A stretch of DNA of 64,000 nucleotides from Deinococcales bacterium. GTDB lineage: Bacteria; Deinococcota; Deinococci; Deinococcales; JAAFIG01. Positions 8,396 to 17,494 of the stretch are shown here, in pieces. The notes under the pieces are model-generated. The model was not told where the DNA came from. It made no database searches and was given only the letters and a program-made list of their open reading frames with translations. How positions within the stretch are numbered: the first letter of the stretch is position 1; each line of letters begins with the position of its first letter. The translations under genes were made by a program, and so were the position numbers. The stretch covers positions 1 to 64,000 of the forward strand of contig JANXTZ010000018.1 in the NCBI GenBank assembly GCA_025352125.1, read 5' to 3'.

Positions 8396-9738
8396 GGTTT
8401 GCCCCACAAGAAACGCACCGCTTCTTGAACACTCTGTACACCCTCGGTTTTACCGCCCTGAACGCCTGGGGGCATGACCAGGCGAGTCAAACCCACCCGA
8501 CTGGCTTCGCTGGCACGCCTGGCGGGTTGGGTGACGCTGCGCACCTCGCCAGCCAGTCCGACCTCGCCAAACACCGCCACGCCCTCGGGAACTGGTTTCA
8601 TCATGACGGCACTGTACACCGCGAGGGCAATTGCCAAATCCAAACCAGGGTCAGAAAGCCGCATTCCACCCGCCAGGTTCACGTAGACATCCAACCCCCC
8701 CAAAGAGAGCTGCAATCGGCGCTCGAGCACCGCCAGCACCACATCCACCCGACGCGCATCCAAACCCACCGCCACGCGTTTTGGAGCAGGATACGGGGTT
8801 TTGGCGGCAAGCGCCTGCACCTCCAAGAGCAACGGGCGCTGACCGTCCATCGTTGCCGCCACAATGCTGCCAGGCACACCCACAGGACGTTCCGCCAGAA
8901 AAGCCGCGCTGGGGTTGTCAACCGCCTTCAAACCGTGCTCGAGCATGTCAAACACGCCCAGCTCACCGACGCTCCCAAAACGGTTTTTGACGCTTCGGAG
9001 CAAGCGGTAATGCCCGACCGACTCGAGCATCAAGACCGCATCGACGATGTGCTCCATGACTTTGGGACCGGCGACGTTGCCGTCCTTGGTGACATGCCCG
9101 ACCAGCACCATCGCCGCACCCGTCTCTTTGGCAGCTCGGGTCAAACGCGCCGTGGATTCGCGCACCTGCGCCACGCCACCGGGCGAGCCGCCATCGTCGG
9201 TTTGCACCGTCTGAATCGAGTCCACGATCACCAGTTTGGGTCGTTCCAACTCGAGCAGCGCCGTGATGCCGTCGGCGTGAACGTCGCGGGTCATGAGAAT
9301 ATCGCCCTTCACGCCCAAGCGATCCGCCCGCAAACGCACCTGCTCGAGCGACTCCTCGCCAGCGACATACAAGACTTTTTCGTCCAACAATGCCAGATGG
9401 TCGGCAACTTGCAGCAAGAGCGTGCTTTTGCCGATGCCAGGTTCGCCACCCAACAAGACCACGCCGCCAGCCACCCAACCGCCGCCCAACACACGATCCA
9501 ACTCGCCAATGCCCGAACTGCTGCGCGGCTCTTCAGAACTTTTGACGCTCGAGAGACGCGTCACGGCGCTGCTTGGCACATTGCTGCGAGCGCCAAAGCC
9601 AGACGTGCTCTTGCTGCTGGGTGCAGTGACAATCTCTTCAAACGAATTCCAAGCCGAGCACGACGGGCAACGCCCCATGCTTTTGGCGGTGGTGTAGCCA
9701 CAAGAATTGCATTTGAATTGCACCAAGACTTTCGCCAC
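8392..9738 (-). CDS. radA: DNA repair protein RadA (Sms)
   Basis: A 448-residue RadA/Sms branch-migration factor acting in recombinational repair with RecA. The domain order is standard. An N-terminal four-Cys zinc finger ('CNSCGYTT...GRCPSC', residues 11-28) is followed by a RecA-like ATPase with Walker A '[11 protein letters not shown]' and Walker B '[10 protein letters not shown]'. The RadA-specific 'KNRFG' motif and a C-terminal Lon-protease-like domain complete it. The start is GTG with a strong Shine-Dalgarno (CAGGAG) seven bases away. It heads the leftward operon through PIN-TRAM, mazEF, truA and the LpxB-like gene. Confidence 0.95.
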   Translation of the reverse strand: MAKVLVQFKCNSCGYTTAKSMGRCPSCSAWNSFEEIVTAPSSKSTSGFGARSNVPSSAVTRLSSVKSSEEPRSSSGIGELDRVLGGGWVAGGVVLLGGEPGIGKSTLLLQVADHLALLDEKVLYVAGEESLEQVRLRADRLGVKGDILMTRDVHADGITALLELERPKLVIVDSIQTVQTDDGGSPGGVAQVRESTARLTRAAKETGAAMVLVGHVTKDGNVAGPKVMEHIVDAVLMLESVGHYRLLRSVKNRFGSVGELGVFDMLEHGLKAVDNPSAAFLAERPVGVPGSIVAATMDGQRPLLLEVQALAAKTPYPAPKRVAVGLDARRVDVVLAVLERRLQLSLGGLDVYVNLAGGMRLSDPGLDLAIALAVYSAVMMKPVPEGVAVFGEVGLAGEVRSVTQPARRASEASRVGLTRLVMPPGVQGGKTEGVQSVQEAVRFLWGKP

Positions 9739-9872
9739 GTTTGACTCCTGAGCTTCATTCTAAAGGGTCGGGGTCTTTTTGAACGGGACACCATCACAGT
9801 TTGAAGTTCAGCGTTGTTAATAAGCCATCATGCCATTCTCGAGAACAACTTTAAATCGTACACTCGAGGCTC

Positions 9873-11675
9873 ATGAATACCGTCGTCAAACCCCCAAGAG
9901 TTCAGATTCCGGTGCGCCAGTATTTTGGGCTGCTCGAGGAATATTTAAAACCGCAACGCGCCAGCGTGATTCTAATGGCGGTGTGTTTGCTTTTCAGTGT
10001 CGGTTTGCAGCTTTTAAACCCGCAGATTGTTCGGTTTTTTATGGACACCGCGCAAAAGGGCGGCGCACAATCTGAACTGGTCAAAGCGAGTGCCGTGTTC
10101 ATCGGTGCCTCTTTTTTTCAGCAGGTTTTGAACGTGGCTGCCACCTACTTCAGCACCCGAGTTGGCTGGACGGCAACCAACGCACTTCGGGCGAATCTGG
10201 CAGAGCACTGCCTGAAACTTGATCTCTCGTTTCACAAAGCCCGCACCCCTGGCGAGTTGATCGAACGGGTGGACGGCGATGTCAGCACTTTGGCGGCGTT
10301 TTTCTCCAACCTCAGCATTCATCTTGGCGGCAATGTCTTGCTGCTCTTGGGCGTACTGGTTGTCATGACCCTCGAGGATTGGCGAATTGGCGCAAGCCTG
10401 AGCGTGTTTTCGATTCTGGCAATGCTGGTCTTGGCACGGGTGCGCAACCTTGGCACGCCGTACTGGAAGGCGGTGCGCGAGCAAAACGCGACCTTCTTTG
10501 GTTTTATTGGCGAGCAACTTTCGGGCACTGAGGACATTCGATCTTCGGGCGCGACGCAGTACGTGATGCGCAGTTTTTTTGAGCGCCTGAAAACCTGGTA
10601 TCCGGTGGTCTGGCGCAGCAACATGCTCGGTGGCAGCATGTGGGTGGTGTTTGAAATTTTGATGGCGTTTGGAACGGCACTTGCATTTGGGGTCGCCGCG
10701 CCGCTCTATCAGAACAAGGTGATTTCGCTTGGTACAGTCTATCTGATTTATCAGTACACCAGACTGCTCGCCGAACCGCTCGATCAGATTCGCAATCAAC
10801 TCCAGGAATTGCAACGCGCCGATGCGGGCATCTCGAGGGTGACAGAACTGCTGGCGACCAGCTCAAAATTGATTGATGGGCAGGGCGCGAACTGGTCTGA
10901 ACGGGCGCTCGAGGTCGAGTTTCGTGGGGTGCATTTTGGGTATGAAGACGATGTCAAACCCGACCCATCCGAACAGCCTGAACATCTGGAGAAAGTGCTC
11001 GAAAATATTTCGTTTAAGCTCGAGGCTGGGAAAGTCTTGGGTTTGCTGGGTCGCACTGGCAGTGGCAAAACCACCTTGGCGCGTCTGCTGATGCGATTTT
11101 ACGACCCGCAGCACGGCGAGATTCGCTTGAACGGCATTCCACTGACCAGCGCGAAACTCGATCAGGTGCGCAGTCGGGTCACGCTGGTAACGCAAAATGT
11201 CGAACTTTTTCAAGCCAGCATCCGCGAGAACCTGAGTTTTTTTGACCCAAGCGTAAGTGACACCCGAATCTGGGCGGCGCTCGAGGAGCTGGGCTTGCAC
11301 GACTGGGTGCGTAGGCTTCCCAGGCAACTCGATGCCGAACTCTCGAGCGCGAACCTGAGTGCAGGCGAGGCGCAACTGCTGGCGTTCACGCGGGTTTTTT
11401 TGCGCAACCCAAGCGTCATTATTCTCGACGAAGCCAGCAGCCGTCTCGACCCCGCCACCGAGGCACTGCTCGAGCGTGCCGTGACCAAATTGCTGACGGG
11501 TCGCACCGCCATCATCATCGCGCACCGATTGCAAACCATTTTGCGCTCTGACAAAATCTTGATCCTTGAAGATGGAAAAATGCTCGAGTACGGCAGCACC
11601 AAAATTCTCGGCAACGATCCAAACTCGAGGTTCGCGCAACTCAGGCGCACGGGATTGGAGGAGGTGCTGGCATGA
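9873..11675 (+). CDS. ABC exporter half-transporter, subunit 1
   Basis: A 600-residue fused membrane-domain/ATPase half-transporter. About six membrane helices fill residues 25-310, then a nucleotide-binding domain with Walker A 'GRTGSGKTTLAR' and Walker B 'VIILDEASSRLDP' (catalytic Glu present). The signature is degenerate ('NLSAGEAQLLAF' instead of LSGGQ). The stop overlaps the partner's ATG (ATGA), typical of heterodimeric exporters that move lipids, peptides or drugs. The pattern of degenerate motifs predicts one consensus and one non-hydrolysing ATP site. The substrate is unknown. The start ATG follows a GAGG that is part of a CTCGAGG. Confidence 0.9.
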   Translation: MNTVVKPPRVQIPVRQYFGLLEEYLKPQRASVILMAVCLLFSVGLQLLNPQIVRFFMDTAQKGGAQSELVKASAVFIGASFFQQVLNVAATYFSTRVGWTATNALRANLAEHCLKLDLSFHKARTPGELIERVDGDVSTLAAFFSNLSIHLGGNVLLLLGVLVVMTLEDWRIGASLSVFSILAMLVLARVRNLGTPYWKAVREQNATFFGFIGEQLSGTEDIRSSGATQYVMRSFFERLKTWYPVVWRSNMLGGSMWVVFEILMAFGTALAFGVAAPLYQNKVISLGTVYLIYQYTRLLAEPLDQIRNQLQELQRADAGISRVTELLATSSKLIDGQGANWSERALEVEFRGVHFGYEDDVKPDPSEQPEHLEKVLENISFKLEAGKVLGLLGRTGSGKTTLARLLMRFYDPQHGEIRLNGIPLTSAKLDQVRSRVTLVTQNVELFQASIRENLSFFDPSVSDTRIWAALEELGLHDWVRRLPRQLDAELSSANLSAGEAQLLAFTRVFLRNPSVIILDEASSRLDPATEALLERAVTKLLTGRTAIIIAHRLQTILRSDKILILEDGKMLEYGSTKILGNDPNSRFAQLRRTGLEEVLA

Positions 11676-13438
11676 GCAGCAAGCCCATGAGCACCTGGCA
11701 CGTCATAAGGACCATGATCTGGCAACAGGGCGCGTTGTACGCCTTGAACACGCTGATGTGGGGATTGGTCTTTACGATTCCGCTACTGGAGGGCTTGATC
11801 GCTAAACTCTTTTTTGACACCCTCGAGAAACGTCCGCTCGAACTGAACATCACTTCAATCATTGCGCTGGTCATGGTGGTCGCCGTCGCTCGAGCCTTGT
11901 CAATTGTGGGTGGCATGGCTGCCGACATCCCCTGGCGGTTCCGCATCAGTGCGTTGCTGCGCCGCAACCTTCTGGCACACATCCTCGAACGTCCTGGCGC
12001 ACGGGCGCTGCCCGTCAGCGTGGGTGAAGCCATCAGCACGCTTCGGGACGATCCTGGCATGGTCGAGGAGATCAGCGATTGGACGCTTGATGTCAGCTCT
12101 CGGGTGGTTTTTTTGGTCGTTGCGCTCATCATTTTGTTTTCGATCAATTCTCGCATCACCCTGCTGGTGTTTGTGCCGCTCGCCATCGTCATGAGCCTGA
12201 CGTATTTCTACGGCAGCAAACTCGAGAAACTGCGCGAACAGAGCCGTGAGAGCACTGCCAAAGTCACGGGCGCTCTGGGCGAGATGTTCGGCGCGGTGCA
12301 GGGCATTCAGGTGGCGGGGGCGGAAGCCAGGGTGATGGCGCACTTCAAACGCCTCGGCGATGCGCGACGCGCGGCACTGCTGCGAGATAGCGTTCAAACC
12401 CAGGTTTTAAACGCGATTTACGGCAATGTGGTGCAATTCGGCACAGGCTTTATTTTGTTGCTCGCCGCCTCTGGAATGCGCGAAAAAACCTTTACCATCG
12501 GCGATTTTGCGGTCTTTGCCAGTTATCTCGAGCGTGTGGCGCACACCACCGAATTCTTTGGACATTTCATGAGCACCATGCGCCAAACGGGCGTCAGCAT
12601 CAAACGCATGATCGAACTCTTGCAGGGTGCAAATCAAAACAAACTGATCGAACCACATCAAATCCCACTTTCGGGCAGCACTCCCGACCTCGAGCCTCGG
12701 GTCAAAACCGAATCTGATACTTTGCAACACCTTGAAATTCGTGATCTCGGTTTCGAGTTTGAGGGTGGCACACGAGGCATCAAGAACATTAATTTGACGC
12801 TCGAGCGGGGCAGTTTTACGGTCATCACTGGGCGCATCGGTTCGGGCAAAACCACCCTGCTTCGCGCCATGCTGGGGCTTCTCGAGCCGCAAACCGGTTC
12901 GGTGCTTTGGAACGGTGTTTGTGCCAGTGCACGAGATTTAATCCCGCCCAGGGTTGCCTACACCTCGCAAGTGCCAGTCTTGTTTAGCGGTACGCTGCGC
13001 GACAATATTTTGCTGGGGCTTCCAGACGATCCCAAAAAACTCGAGCAAGCCGTCAAAAACGCGGTGCTCGAGCAAGACCTGCTGGGCTTTGAGTTTGGTT
13101 TTGAAACCAAAATTGGCAGCAGGGGCGTCAAACTTTCTGGCGGACAAGTCTCGAGGACTGCCGCCGCCAGGATGTTCGTGCGGGAACCAGAATTGCTGGT
13201 CTTTGATGACCTCTCAAGCGCTCTGGATGTCAACACCGAATCGCAACTCTGGGACCGGGTGTTTGAGCACTCGAGCGAGACGACTTGCCTGGTCGTTTCA
13301 CACCGCAAGCCAGCTTTGAAACGCGCCGACAAGATTGTTGTGCTTGAGAATGGTTGCATTACAGCAGTCGGAAAACTCGAGGAGCTTCTGAAAACCAGTG
13401 GCGAGATGCGCCGGTTGTGGTCGGGCGAACTCGAGTGA
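11672..13438 (+). CDS. ABC exporter half-transporter, subunit 2
   Basis: The 588-residue partner of the preceding exporter subunit. An N-terminal six-helix membrane domain precedes an ATPase with Walker A 'GRIGSGKTTLLR', a canonical signature 'KLSGGQVSRTAAARMF' and a Walker B 'LLVFDDLSSALDV', where the catalytic Glu is replaced by Asp. This complements subunit 1: its signature completes the active site of subunit 1, while its own Walker B pairs with subunit 1's degenerate signature. The two genes are translationally coupled. The gene ends two bases before the stop of the convergent oxidoreductase gene. Confidence 0.9.
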   Translation: MSSKPMSTWHVIRTMIWQQGALYALNTLMWGLVFTIPLLEGLIAKLFFDTLEKRPLELNITSIIALVMVVAVARALSIVGGMAADIPWRFRISALLRRNLLAHILERPGARALPVSVGEAISTLRDDPGMVEEISDWTLDVSSRVVFLVVALIILFSINSRITLLVFVPLAIVMSLTYFYGSKLEKLREQSRESTAKVTGALGEMFGAVQGIQVAGAEARVMAHFKRLGDARRAALLRDSVQTQVLNAIYGNVVQFGTGFILLLAASGMREKTFTIGDFAVFASYLERVAHTTEFFGHFMSTMRQTGVSIKRMIELLQGANQNKLIEPHQIPLSGSTPDLEPRVKTESDTLQHLEIRDLGFEFEGGTRGIKNINLTLERGSFTVITGRIGSGKTTLLRAMLGLLEPQTGSVLWNGVCASARDLIPPRVAYTSQVPVLFSGTLRDNILLGLPDDPKKLEQAVKNAVLEQDLLGFEFGFETKIGSRGVKLSGGQVSRTAAARMFVREPELLVFDDLSSALDVNTESQLWDRVFEHSSETTCLVVSHRKPALKRADKIVVLENGCITAVGKLEELLKTSGEMRRLWSGELE

Positions 13439-13440
13439 TT

Positions 13441-14715
13441 TCAGGGCAATTGGTCATGGTCTACCCTCATCACACGGTTTTGCTTGCGGGCGTTTTCGGC
13501 GGCGAAAACCATCAAATGACTCTCGAGGGTTTGGGATGCCCCCGACAAAATATATTCAGGGTTGTTTTCAGTCAGTGCACTGACAAACGCCCGCATGATG
13601 TTCTCGTCGCCGCCGCCGTGACCGGATAAAATTGAACCGTCAGACTCGAGTTCGGTACTGACAGTTGTGGTTTCCCTGGTCAGAAAATCGTATATTTCCA
13701 GAATATTTCCATTTCCGTACAATTCGGCTTTTGTACCAAAAATTCGTGTCTCACGGTCGCGCGGTTTGGTGAAGGCGGTCATGGTGAAACTGGCGGTGAC
13801 ACCGCCCTCAAACTCGAGATTGACGACCTGATGATCGACCACATCGTTGTCAAGACCGCCGTAAACGCAGCGCCCATAGTCCCCAGTTCGCAGCGCCGCC
13901 AGAATCCCCGCCTCGCTGATGTCGGTGGTGATGACATTCAGTGGCCAGTCGGTGTTGCCCTCCTCGAGATTCTCAAAGTAAAAGCGCTTGGCATCGTAGG
14001 CGCAGACATGGGCAACGCCGCAATCCAGGCAACGGTCTGCCGCACCGATGGGACGAAACTCCTTTTTAAAGTGACTGAGGCTGCCAAAACTCGAGACGGC
14101 AACGCAGGGCTTGGCGACAATGTAACTCAGCCAATCCAGGTCGTGACACGATTTTTGCAACAGCATCGAACTCGAGCGTGCCTCGTTGTGCCAGTTGCCT
14201 CGCACGAACGAGTGCGCCTGATGCCAGAAGCCCACAGGCTCGAGGTGTTGCACCGAAATGATCTCGCCAATCTGTCCAGAATCCAGAATTTTCTTTAATA
14301 ACCTCGTGTACGGCGTGTAACGCATGACGTGACAGACCGCCAGCATCACGCCAGCCTCGCGCACGGCTTGGACAATCCGCCGACAATCGCTTTCACTGGG
14401 ACCCATGGGTTTCTCGAGCAGCAAGTGATAACCGTGTTTGGCAAATGCAATGGCAGGTTCGGCGTGAAGTGCGTCGGGCGTGGTGATGATGATGCCGTCG
14501 GCAAACTTTGGGCGCGTCAGCCAGGTGTGCCAATCGTTGGTGACGTTTTCGGGCGAAATTTGATGCCGATTCACCATGTGATCGCGGTAAAAATCCCTGG
14601 GTTCGGCAACGCCCACAATTTGTACCTGATCTGGATACTCGAGCGCGTACTGGGCATAAATCGCACCTCGAGAACCCGCACCGACCACCGCCAGTTTGAT
14701 GGGCGCGGGCTTCAT
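13441..14715 (-). CDS. Gfo/Idh/MocA family oxidoreductase
   Basis: A 424-residue NAD(P)-dependent sugar oxidoreductase. The Rossmann motif 'VVGAGSRGAIYA' is at residues 9-20, and the family motif 'LLLEKPMGPSE', with the catalytic Lys of the EKP signature, is near residue 100. A C-terminal alpha/beta substrate domain contains a Cys-rich patch ('CLDCGVAHVC') that could bind metal. It is the last gene of the amino-sugar-type operon, with its ATG overlapping the SIS gene stop. It may oxidise, epimerise or hydrolyse a glycoside intermediate; the exact reaction cannot be read from sequence. Confidence 0.85.
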   Translation of the reverse strand: MKPAPIKLAVVGAGSRGAIYAQYALEYPDQVQIVGVAEPRDFYRDHMVNRHQISPENVTNDWHTWLTRPKFADGIIITTPDALHAEPAIAFAKHGYHLLLEKPMGPSESDCRRIVQAVREAGVMLAVCHVMRYTPYTRLLKKILDSGQIGEIISVQHLEPVGFWHQAHSFVRGNWHNEARSSSMLLQKSCHDLDWLSYIVAKPCVAVSSFGSLSHFKKEFRPIGAADRCLDCGVAHVCAYDAKRFYFENLEEGNTDWPLNVITTDISEAGILAALRTGDYGRCVYGGLDNDVVDHQVVNLEFEGGVTASFTMTAFTKPRDRETRIFGTKAELYGNGNILEIYDFLTRETTTVSTELESDGSILSGHGGGDENIMRAFVSALTENNPEYILSGASQTLESHLMVFAAENARKQNRVMRVDHDQLP

Positions 14716-15671
14716 GTCAGCACCACCACCTTGGTCAAATGGCGCGGTTCGCGGGTGTTCAAGCCTTTGTGTTGCGCGACGCGTTCACCCAACCATTGCA
14801 GGGTTGGCAGGGCGATCAATCCGCGCAGGCTCGAGGTTGTTGACAACTCGAGACTCAAATCTCCAGCCCCGCCAAAACCGATGACCTTCGCGCCTTTTTC
14901 ACGCAGTTCACCGACCAGTTTTGTTTCCTGCTCGAGCGTCTGGAGGCTGTAGAGCATGACGACCACAGAGCGTTCATCAATCAATGAAATTGGACCGTGA
15001 CGATACTCGAGCGGATGGTACGCCTGGGAGAACGACAGGCTCATTTCCATCAGTTTCAGTGCGCCCTCATTGGCAATGCCGTACAACGCGCCGCCGCCCA
15101 GGTAAACAAAATGCGAGCAGTGTTGAATCAAACCATCAAAATTATTTTTGTGCTGCTCGAGCAGGTGTTGCGCCTCTTGAATTTGCTGGTTTGTGATTCT
15201 TTGTCCAGCCAATGCCAGACCGATCAGCAGCATCAAGCTGGCGCTGGTGGTCATGACGATGTCCTCGAGCGGATGCGTGGGCGCGTAAACGCAAACCGAG
15301 CTGACCTTGGCAAGCTCGCTGTTCGGTTCGCAGGTGATGCCGATCACACGTTCACCAGCAATCAGGCTGGCGTTGGCGGCGCCAACGGTTTCGGTGGTGC
15401 TGCCGCTTCTCGAGAGTGCCAGCACTTGCACTTTGACATCAGGAATATAACTGCGGCGGCGCAAATGCCACTCGCCAGACGGCACGGCAATCGCGCCGTG
15501 GTCTGGACTCTGATTCAGTGCCGCCGCGATGCTCTGCGCCAGATAATACGATGTGCCGCAACCGATCACGGCGACGGGTCCAGGCTCGAGTTGCGCCGCA
15601 CCGAGGTCAAGTTCCAGCGCCTGTTGCCAGTACGAAAATTGCTCGAGAATGGTTTGTTCGGTGGCGTTCAT
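14712..15671 (-). CDS. SIS-domain sugar-phosphate isomerase/deaminase (AgaS/GlmS-like)
   Basis: A protein of about 319 residues with two SIS domains, resembling AgaS or the isomerase half of GlmS. It has 'VIGCGTSYYLAQS', the phosphate-binding 'LSRSGSTTET' and the catalytic-type 'LEYRHGPISLI'. By family it would convert a (galacto/gluco)samine-6-phosphate to a ketose-6-phosphate, releasing ammonia. The frame extends 41 codons upstream, but the ATG giving 'MNATEQTI' was chosen because it overlaps the kinase stop (ATGA) and matches the family start. It lies between the BadF-type kinase and the Gfo/Idh gene, as expected for an amino-sugar pathway. Confidence 0.82.
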   Translation of the reverse strand: MNATEQTILEQFSYWQQALELDLGAAQLEPGPVAVIGCGTSYYLAQSIAAALNQSPDHGAIAVPSGEWHLRRRSYIPDVKVQVLALSRSGSTTETVGAANASLIAGERVIGITCEPNSELAKVSSVCVYAPTHPLEDIVMTTSASLMLLIGLALAGQRITNQQIQEAQHLLEQHKNNFDGLIQHCSHFVYLGGGALYGIANEGALKLMEMSLSFSQAYHPLEYRHGPISLIDERSVVVMLYSLQTLEQETKLVGELREKGAKVIGFGGAGDLSLELSTTSSLRGLIALPTLQWLGERVAQHKGLNTREPRHLTKVVVLT

Positions 15672-16612
15672 GGTGTGTTCCTTCCAAGGTCTTGATGAAT
15701 TTGCTTCAACCAACTTCTGTCCACATCCCAACTCGCGTTTTGTGCGGCGCTGAACAGTGCTCCCGCCAATGGACTGGCTGCTGGCTCGAGCCAAGTTCCA
15801 AGGGTTGACAATCGGTGCTTCACCGTCTCCCTGACCATCAGGCTTTTAAAAACGCTGCCCGCACAACTGAAACTGGTTTGCTCGAGTTTGAGTTGTTTTT
15901 GCGCCGCCAGCCCCAATTGACTCAAATGTTGTGCCGCCTCGAGCAAGACATGTTTTGCCGTCAAGTTGCCCAAACCCGCCAGCTTGTCCACCACTTTTGC
16001 CAGCGCCGCAATTTTCGGGCGCGGATGAGAGAGGGCGTAAAACCAGGAGATCAACTCGCCCTCTTTGATGCCGACGTGCTCGAGCAAGCCCAGACGAAAT
16101 TCCGCGTCCAAAAGTCGTCCATCGATGGTCCAACTCAGTTTTTGCAAGGCTTGAAGTCCGATCCAGTGCGCACTGCCCTCGTCGCCAAAGCCCTCGCCCC
16201 ATCCGCCAACCCGAGCCACCTTGTGTTTGGTGTTTTCGCCCCACGCCATCGAACCTGTCCCCGCCAAAACCAGCACCCCAGATTCTCCCGCCAGTGCGCC
16301 AGCAAATGCCACGGCAACATCATTTTGCACCCCGCAACGTTCACCCGCCCAACCTCGAGCCGCTTCGAGTTGTAAAGCCGATACCGTGTCCGATTCACCG
16401 TAACCTGGCATTCCAAAACTCGAGAATGCAATCTGATCTGGTGGTAATAAAACTTGATCGAGGATTTTTGTCAGCTCGATTTGCCATGCGGGGTTGTCAA
16501 ACGGATTGATGCCCGCACCCGCAATCACCTGTCTCACCGTGCCAGTTCGGTTGGCGACGGCGAGCACGGTCTTTGTGCCCCCGCCATCAAGCCCCAAAAT
16601 CCATTCAGGCAT
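15668..16612 (-). CDS. BadF/BcrA-type sugar kinase (GlcNAc kinase-like)
   Basis: A protein of about 314 residues with the ASKHA fold: phosphate-1 motif 'LGLDGGGTKTVLAV', 'GTGSMAWG' and 'GWGEGFGDEGSAHWIG', as in N-acetylglucosamine kinase-type members of the BadF/BadG family. It probably phosphorylates the imported amino sugar at O6. An upstream TTG is in frame, but the ATG two codons later is preferred; it overlaps the end of the PfkB gene by eight bases. No signal or membrane segment is present. The choice between GlcNAc, GalNAc and glucosamine cannot be made from sequence. Confidence 0.82.
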   Translation of the reverse strand: MPEWILGLDGGGTKTVLAVANRTGTVRQVIAGAGINPFDNPAWQIELTKILDQVLLPPDQIAFSSFGMPGYGESDTVSALQLEAARGWAGERCGVQNDVAVAFAGALAGESGVLVLAGTGSMAWGENTKHKVARVGGWGEGFGDEGSAHWIGLQALQKLSWTIDGRLLDAEFRLGLLEHVGIKEGELISWFYALSHPRPKIAALAKVVDKLAGLGNLTAKHVLLEAAQHLSQLGLAAQKQLKLEQTSFSCAGSVFKSLMVRETVKHRLSTLGTWLEPAASPLAGALFSAAQNASWDVDRSWLKQIHQDLGRNTP

Positions 16613-17480
16613 GAACAACCACCCCTAACAATGTTTCAATGTTCTCGAGTTTGACCACGCCTGCCGTAAGCTCGAGACATGCCGCCGCGCCGCAGGCGCT
16701 GGCGTAACGCAGGGCATCCTGAATTGATTTTCCACGCTCGAGGCTGAATAAAAATCCCGCCAGCGTCGCGTCGCCCGCACCAACTGGATTCAAGACTTTG
16801 ATCTCGCTCGAGGTTTGAACAAGCGTACCTTCAGTTCCAACATACTCGAGTCCATTCGCGCCTTTGGAATGCAGTACCCGCGTGCCAAACTTCTCGAAAA
16901 TTTCAAATGAACTCAGTCCCAGTTGCTCCAGTTCGCTTTGATTTGGTTTAACCAGATACGCCCCGTTCTCGAGCGCCACCTTTAACGCCGCGCCCGAGGT
17001 GTCCACCACAAGCTTGTGGCGGGCACTCAAACGTTTTACAAATGCCCCAAACTCGAGCATGTTCAGACCTGGCGGCAAACTTCCCGAAAGCACCACAACT
17101 CGCGCCGAGGCTGGGATCAACGCCTCGAGTTTGAGGAGATCACTCGGCGTTAGGTTTGGACCTGATTCGTTGATTTCTGTTGCTTCTGTGCCGTCCAAAA
17201 TCGCCTGACATTCTCGGGTTTCACCGTCAACAGAAAGTACAAAACTTGAAATGTTCTGCTTTTGAAGTAAATGCTCGAGCTTCGAGCCGTTACTTCCAGC
17301 CGTGGGCAGAATCACGCAAGCCTCCGCGCCCAAGCTGACCAGCACCGACGCCACATTCACACCCTTGCCGCCCGCGCGTTCAAACACACGAACGGCACGG
17401 TTCAAATCACCCACCGCAAGCCTCGAGCCTAACTCGAGCGTGCGGTCAATGGCAGGATGTAAACAAATCACCGCAATCAT
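16605..17480 (-). CDS. PfkB-family kinase (1-phosphofructokinase/tagatose-6-P kinase type)
   Basis: A 291-residue PfkB kinase. 'ERAGGKGVNVASVLVSLG' matches the hexose-binding GGKGxN motif, and 'NPVGAGDATLAGFLF' holds the catalytic Asp of the GAGD anion hole. Its N-terminus 'MIAVICLHPAIDRTLEL' is typical of fructose-1-phosphate and tagatose-6-phosphate kinases. In this operon it would phosphorylate the ketose phosphate made by the SIS isomerase to a bisphosphate, by analogy with the aga pathway (inference). The frame extends 37 codons upstream, but those overlap the binding-protein gene and do not look like PfkB, so the internal ATG was chosen. Confidence 0.85.
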   Translation of the reverse strand: MIAVICLHPAIDRTLELGSRLAVGDLNRAVRVFERAGGKGVNVASVLVSLGAEACVILPTAGSNGSKLEHLLQKQNISSFVLSVDGETRECQAILDGTEATEINESGPNLTPSDLLKLEALIPASARVVVLSGSLPPGLNMLEFGAFVKRLSARHKLVVDTSGAALKVALENGAYLVKPNQSELEQLGLSSFEIFEKFGTRVLHSKGANGLEYVGTEGTLVQTSSEIKVLNPVGAGDATLAGFLFSLERGKSIQDALRYASACGAAACLELTAGVVKLENIETLLGVVVHA

Positions 17481-17494
17481 AAATCTCCGAAAAG

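Noticed and set aside
8425-9744. A 439-codon plus-strand open frame opposite radA.
   Set aside because: It is the antisense shadow of radA; the sequence is His/Arg/Gln-rich with no motif, while the minus strand has every RadA signature.
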